A stretch of 64,000 nucleotides of DNA from the NCBI RefSeq assembly GCF_019175385.1, contig NC_083339.1:27619637-27683636 (forward strand). Direction: 5' to 3'. Under the pieces are notes generated by a model that made no database searches, was not told where the DNA came from, and saw nothing but the letters and a program-made list of their open reading frames with translations. The DNA is from Lycium barbarum. Taxonomy: Eukaryota > Streptophyta > Magnoliopsida > Solanales > Solanaceae. Position numbers and translations under genes: made by a program. This document shows, one piece after another, positions 61,019-64,000 of this stretch; positions within the stretch are counted from its first letter, which is position 1, and each line of letters opens with the position of its first letter.

Positions 61019-63601
61019 TGTCACGATCCAAAATCGTGGGTCATGATGGCACCTACACGATCGCATCAGGTAGGCAAACCACTCCCAAAATAACTATTCA
61101 TTTACAAATTAAAGTAAGAATTGACTATGTTTGCAACATTATTCAAAAGTCTCAACTTAAATATATAAATGTGGAATGTAACTTAGTCAAATACAACCCA
61201 AAAGCTAGTCTAACTCATACAAGAGATTGTAATAGAATTCACAAGTCTTGGAAGATACTAAAGAAGAAAGTTTTCTTGAAATAACAATAGATAATATAAC
61301 ATAATTAGAGGAGTCTAGGTCTGCGGGTCCAACTGTAGCTCACCCTAGAAATAAAGATTGAATAGAAACACACCAAAAGGAACCACACAACCAACAATTA
61401 TATATACAACTCTTAACCCTGAGTCACGCTTCACCTAATACGATGGTAATCAAATATTCAAGTGATAATGGAATGGATCAAATGAGTGAATGTATGAATG
61501 CAACGCACTGGCCAAATCTCATACATGGTACACACATGATGTAGGTCATGCCTTATAGTCATGACCCATGGGGGACTCGCTAGGTCCATATACCCTCAAC
61601 GCCATCCAGTATGTACCCTCGGACTAGGTGAGAACCTTATCAATCATATCATATCATATCAAATCACATCCGCACAATGTATATTATCTTACTCGAAACT
61701 AATTCCCTCCAGGCTTACACACATCAATCTTACCTCTATCCCGGTCACGACGGACCATCTGATTTCTCATAAAAGTGCCTCATCACAATGAATGAATATG
61801 TATGCATGCATGGATAAGTACAAAGTGCACGGTAATAAGTATCAACTAAGTCATGAGGTAAGGGATGAATATATATGCACCACGGATCACATAATGTCAA
61901 CCCAAGGTCAAGATTGATGTCATATTCAAGAAATAAATGAGATATGGTGTGGTGAATGCAAATACACCAATTGGTAGACATAATAGTAAAACATGGCCAT
62001 CTTAGACAAAATAAATAACAACCATACCAACCAAAGTGGATTTATCACAACAACCAATGCCCGTACACCAGGCATGTTTTCCTTGTCACAATATCCAAAC
62101 TTGTATCAATATCCCGAACAAGTACACCGGTATCGACCTAGATGTTTATTAAAACCACAAGGATGGGACCTGCTTTCATGCCTAATGCCCTTTCAATATT
62201 TATAAACTATATATGTCCTCAAATCGGAGTCTTAAAAAACTAAAGTGTAACCTACCTCGATACCGAGCGGGAGACACAAACCCTAAAACCTGTGCCTTCC
62301 CCATCCGAAGTGCCTCTGAACGAACAAAGTCTGTCAAGATACAAAGTCTACATTAATACACGATTCTAAAGATACTCATAACGAGGAAAGGATTCAGGTT
62401 CAAAAAGTCGATCCAAAACCCCATCCCAAACACTGAAGGTCAAAACTATAATTTACCATGAATTTGAGTTCAACAAGGTCAAAATCACATTTCACGAGGT
62501 CACACGAATCCAAAAATACCCATATTGCTATACTTTAATCTGGAACCCAAAATGAACCCAAAATACCCATTGACTATATAATCATAATCCTAAAAATCAT
62601 GAACTTTTATTCACAAATGATCCTTCAATTTAATTGATTTCCCTTTTATAGAAAAACCCTTATTCTATAAACTTAAACCATGAATGGATTTAGTAATTAA
62701 TGGAAGTAATCAGGACTAATCGCCTAGGAGATGGTAAAAATATTACCCCAACGATGAACCTCGAACACATCTCTTGATTTTTCCCAAAACTAAGCTCTAG
62801 AACTTGAGTTATGTGAAAAAGAGGTTAAATCTCGAACTTGGGGACTAAATCATTGTTCACTGCCCGACCCTTCTCGCGAACGTGAGACGAGGCTCATGAT
62901 CACGGCTCTAACCAGGCTCAATCAGCGCAAGTGTGACATGGGCATCACGATCACAATTCATGAACTCGACCCCGCCTGAACCCATTTCCCCCATCGCGAA
63001 CACGACAGTGTGGACCTGTAATCGTATTGACCACCCTGGTCAACTCTTGTGATCATGGCCCTTATTTCGCGAACGCGAAGAAGGAAACCAGCAACTGAAC
63101 ACTAAATTTTTTTGGTGTTTTCAAAACTTGATTTCAACACCTAAAACCACCCTGGACACAAACCAAATATGCATTTCAGTCATAAAACACACTAAGAACT
63201 TGCTCCCGCACTGGAAATTTCCCGCATAGACCCGGGGTTGACCAAGGTCAACTGTAAAATAATAAATGCTCAAAATCCCAACCAACAAGTCAAAACACAC
63301 ACGAACACCTCGAGACTTGTGCCAACTATCCTACCAGGTAAAATATCACGCTTCAGACCTAACAAAACTATCAGAATTCAATTCCGGACAAGTTTATCCA
63401 AAAGTCAACTATTGTTCAAAGTCTTTCCCGAACTAAACTTGAGAACTCAAACCTAGGATTTTCATTTTCAATACTAATCTGATTGCCGCGATAACCATAC
63501 TACCCATCCCTGTAAGTCAAAAATGTCAAACTAAAGCTAAGGGAAGGATCATTTAGGGTAAAATGGGTAATATCACCAAAATGACATAATGGGTCGTTAT
63601 A
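61019..63601 (-). repeat. 5' LTR of element IV
   Basis: 2583 bp, TGTCACGATCC...GTTATA. It is complete compared with the 3' LTR and aligns with the element III LTR. The AT-rich TTTATAAACTATATATG at 62200-62216 is conserved with element III (34559-34575) and may hold the core promoter. No gene was seen within. Confidence 0.85.
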
Positions 63602-63606
63602 GTGTA

Positions 63607-64000
63607 TATTAACCAACCCCTAGGTTTGAAGATGTTTAATCTCCCGATCATATCTACAAGCTTGATAAGGCTCTCTATGGGCTTAAACAAGCTCCACGAG
63701 CTTGGTATGAGATGATGTCCAAGTTTATCCTGGCACATGGTCACACAAGAGGTAACATTGAATAACACATTGTTCTTAAAGGTCAAAGGAATGAACTTCT
63801 TGATTGTGCAGGGATATGTGGATGATATCATTTTTAGGGCAACAAGTATGGCTCTATCCAAAGAATATGTTGCAGTAATAGGAAATGAATTTCTTCCTAG
63901 GACTGCAAATCAAGCAAACCTCTACTTACAGAATGACCCATCAACAAAAGTATGTCAAAGAACTGCTCAAAATATTCAAAATGGAGGATACAAAAGAAAC
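63607..64000 (+). pseudogene. pol: Reverse transcriptase of element V, part after the insertion
   Basis: The protein context resumes directly after the TSD: NQPLG, then in a shifted frame [19 protein letters not shown], then the active site YVDDIIF at about 63810-63830, followed by TSMALSKEYVAVIGNEF. At least two frameshifts were seen. It runs off the right edge of the window. Confidence 0.9.

Larger units (their letters stand above)
54305..63601 (-). mobile_element. Element IV: gypsy chromovirus nested in copia RT, TSD GTGTA
   Basis: 9297 bp, starting TGTCACGACC and ending GGGTCGTTATA, flanked by GTGTA at 54300-54304 and 63602-63606. Minus-strand order: 5' LTR 61019-63601, PBS 61004-61016, gag from 60821, protease, RT, RNase H, integrase, chromodomain ending beside the LTR, 3' LTR 54305-55888. 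All genes are broken. The end TATA in place of TACA is a C-to-T type change at the terminal dinucleotide. Confidence 0.93.
49561..64000 (+). mobile_element. Element V: SIRE-like Ty1/copia element split by element IV
   Basis: Parts are an LTR (about 49561-50337), PBS (50339-50351), gag, protease and integrase, then RT cut at 54304 and resumed at 63607, running off the window. The copia order (integrase before RT), a long gag with a predicted coiled-coil part, and the UBN2-like gag core suggest the SIRE/Maximus lineage. Joining across the insertion restores the RT protein context, confirming one interrupted element. The left LTR edge is uncertain because it abuts the mutated end of element VI. 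Confidence 0.88.

Noticed and set aside
61019..63601. Possible protein-coding host gene in the long stretch without pol homology
   Set aside because: It aligns from both ends with the LTR at 54305-55888 and with the element III LTR. No splice-bounded coding pattern was seen.
1..64000. Endogenous pararetrovirus, Helitron, MITE or cut-and-paste DNA transposon
   Set aside because: No movement-protein or coat-protein motifs, no Helitron helicase or TC...CTRR boundary with a hairpin that I could recognise, and no terminal inverted repeats with a transposase frame. Short non-coding elements could still be missed by eye.

Overview
The window is nuclear DNA of a flowering plant. It consists almost entirely of nested, decayed retrotransposons. 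I found no cellular protein gene, tRNA, rRNA or CRISPR array. The evidence is plant-type Ty3/gypsy chromovirus polyproteins with C-terminal chromodomains, a SIRE-like Ty1/copia element, and a plant L1 LINE with a C-terminal RNase H. Every primer binding site I can see matches initiator Met-tRNA. LTR termini and leaders look like those of Solanaceae repeats, but the species assignment is weak. The setting resembles pericentromeric or other heterochromatin.

Layout. (1) 468-22712 is a minus-strand array LTR-internal-LTR-internal-LTR. It belongs to a small non-autonomous gypsy derivative whose 1.8 kb internal part keeps a PBS, a polypurine-tract region and only a protease remnant. Its first LTR is split by two insertions with 5-bp target-site duplications (TSDs): a 3.5 kb solo LTR (1935-5434, TSD AGAAG) and a 9.36 kb gypsy chromovirus (element II, 5639-15001, TSD ATCAA). 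(2) 22713-35237 is a truncated minus-strand gypsy chromovirus (element III). It is interrupted by two plus-strand solo LTRs (27676-30738, TSD ACTCA; 32101-34462, imperfect TSD) and carries a tandem duplication across its leader/PBS/LTR junction. (3) 35238-49560 is a plus-strand, apparently non-coding gypsy derivative (element VI). It has a truncated 5' LTR, a perfect PBS and a complete 3' LTR, and it is split by a full-length L1 LINE (37818-44838). (4) About 49561 to the window end is a plus-strand copia element (V). Its reverse transcriptase is cut by a 9.3 kb minus-strand gypsy chromovirus (element IV, 54305-63601, TSD GTGTA) and resumes at 63607.

How the parts relate. Elements II, III and IV each carry the order gag-PR-RT-RNaseH-INT-chromodomain. 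All are broken by stops and frameshifts, so none can be autonomous as read. The triple-LTR family and element VI lack such genes and would have depended on enzymes from relatives with matching termini, PBS and PPT. The nesting gives a relative chronology: copia V before IV; element VI before the LINE; element III before the solo LTRs; the triple-LTR array before the 3.5 kb solo LTR and element II.

The most unusual items are the three-LTR array of a protease-only family, the heterologous LTR pair of element II (more diverged than the host LTRs it landed in), and the duplicated PBS/LTR junction of element III. Comparisons between copies were made by eye, so identity figures are approximate.
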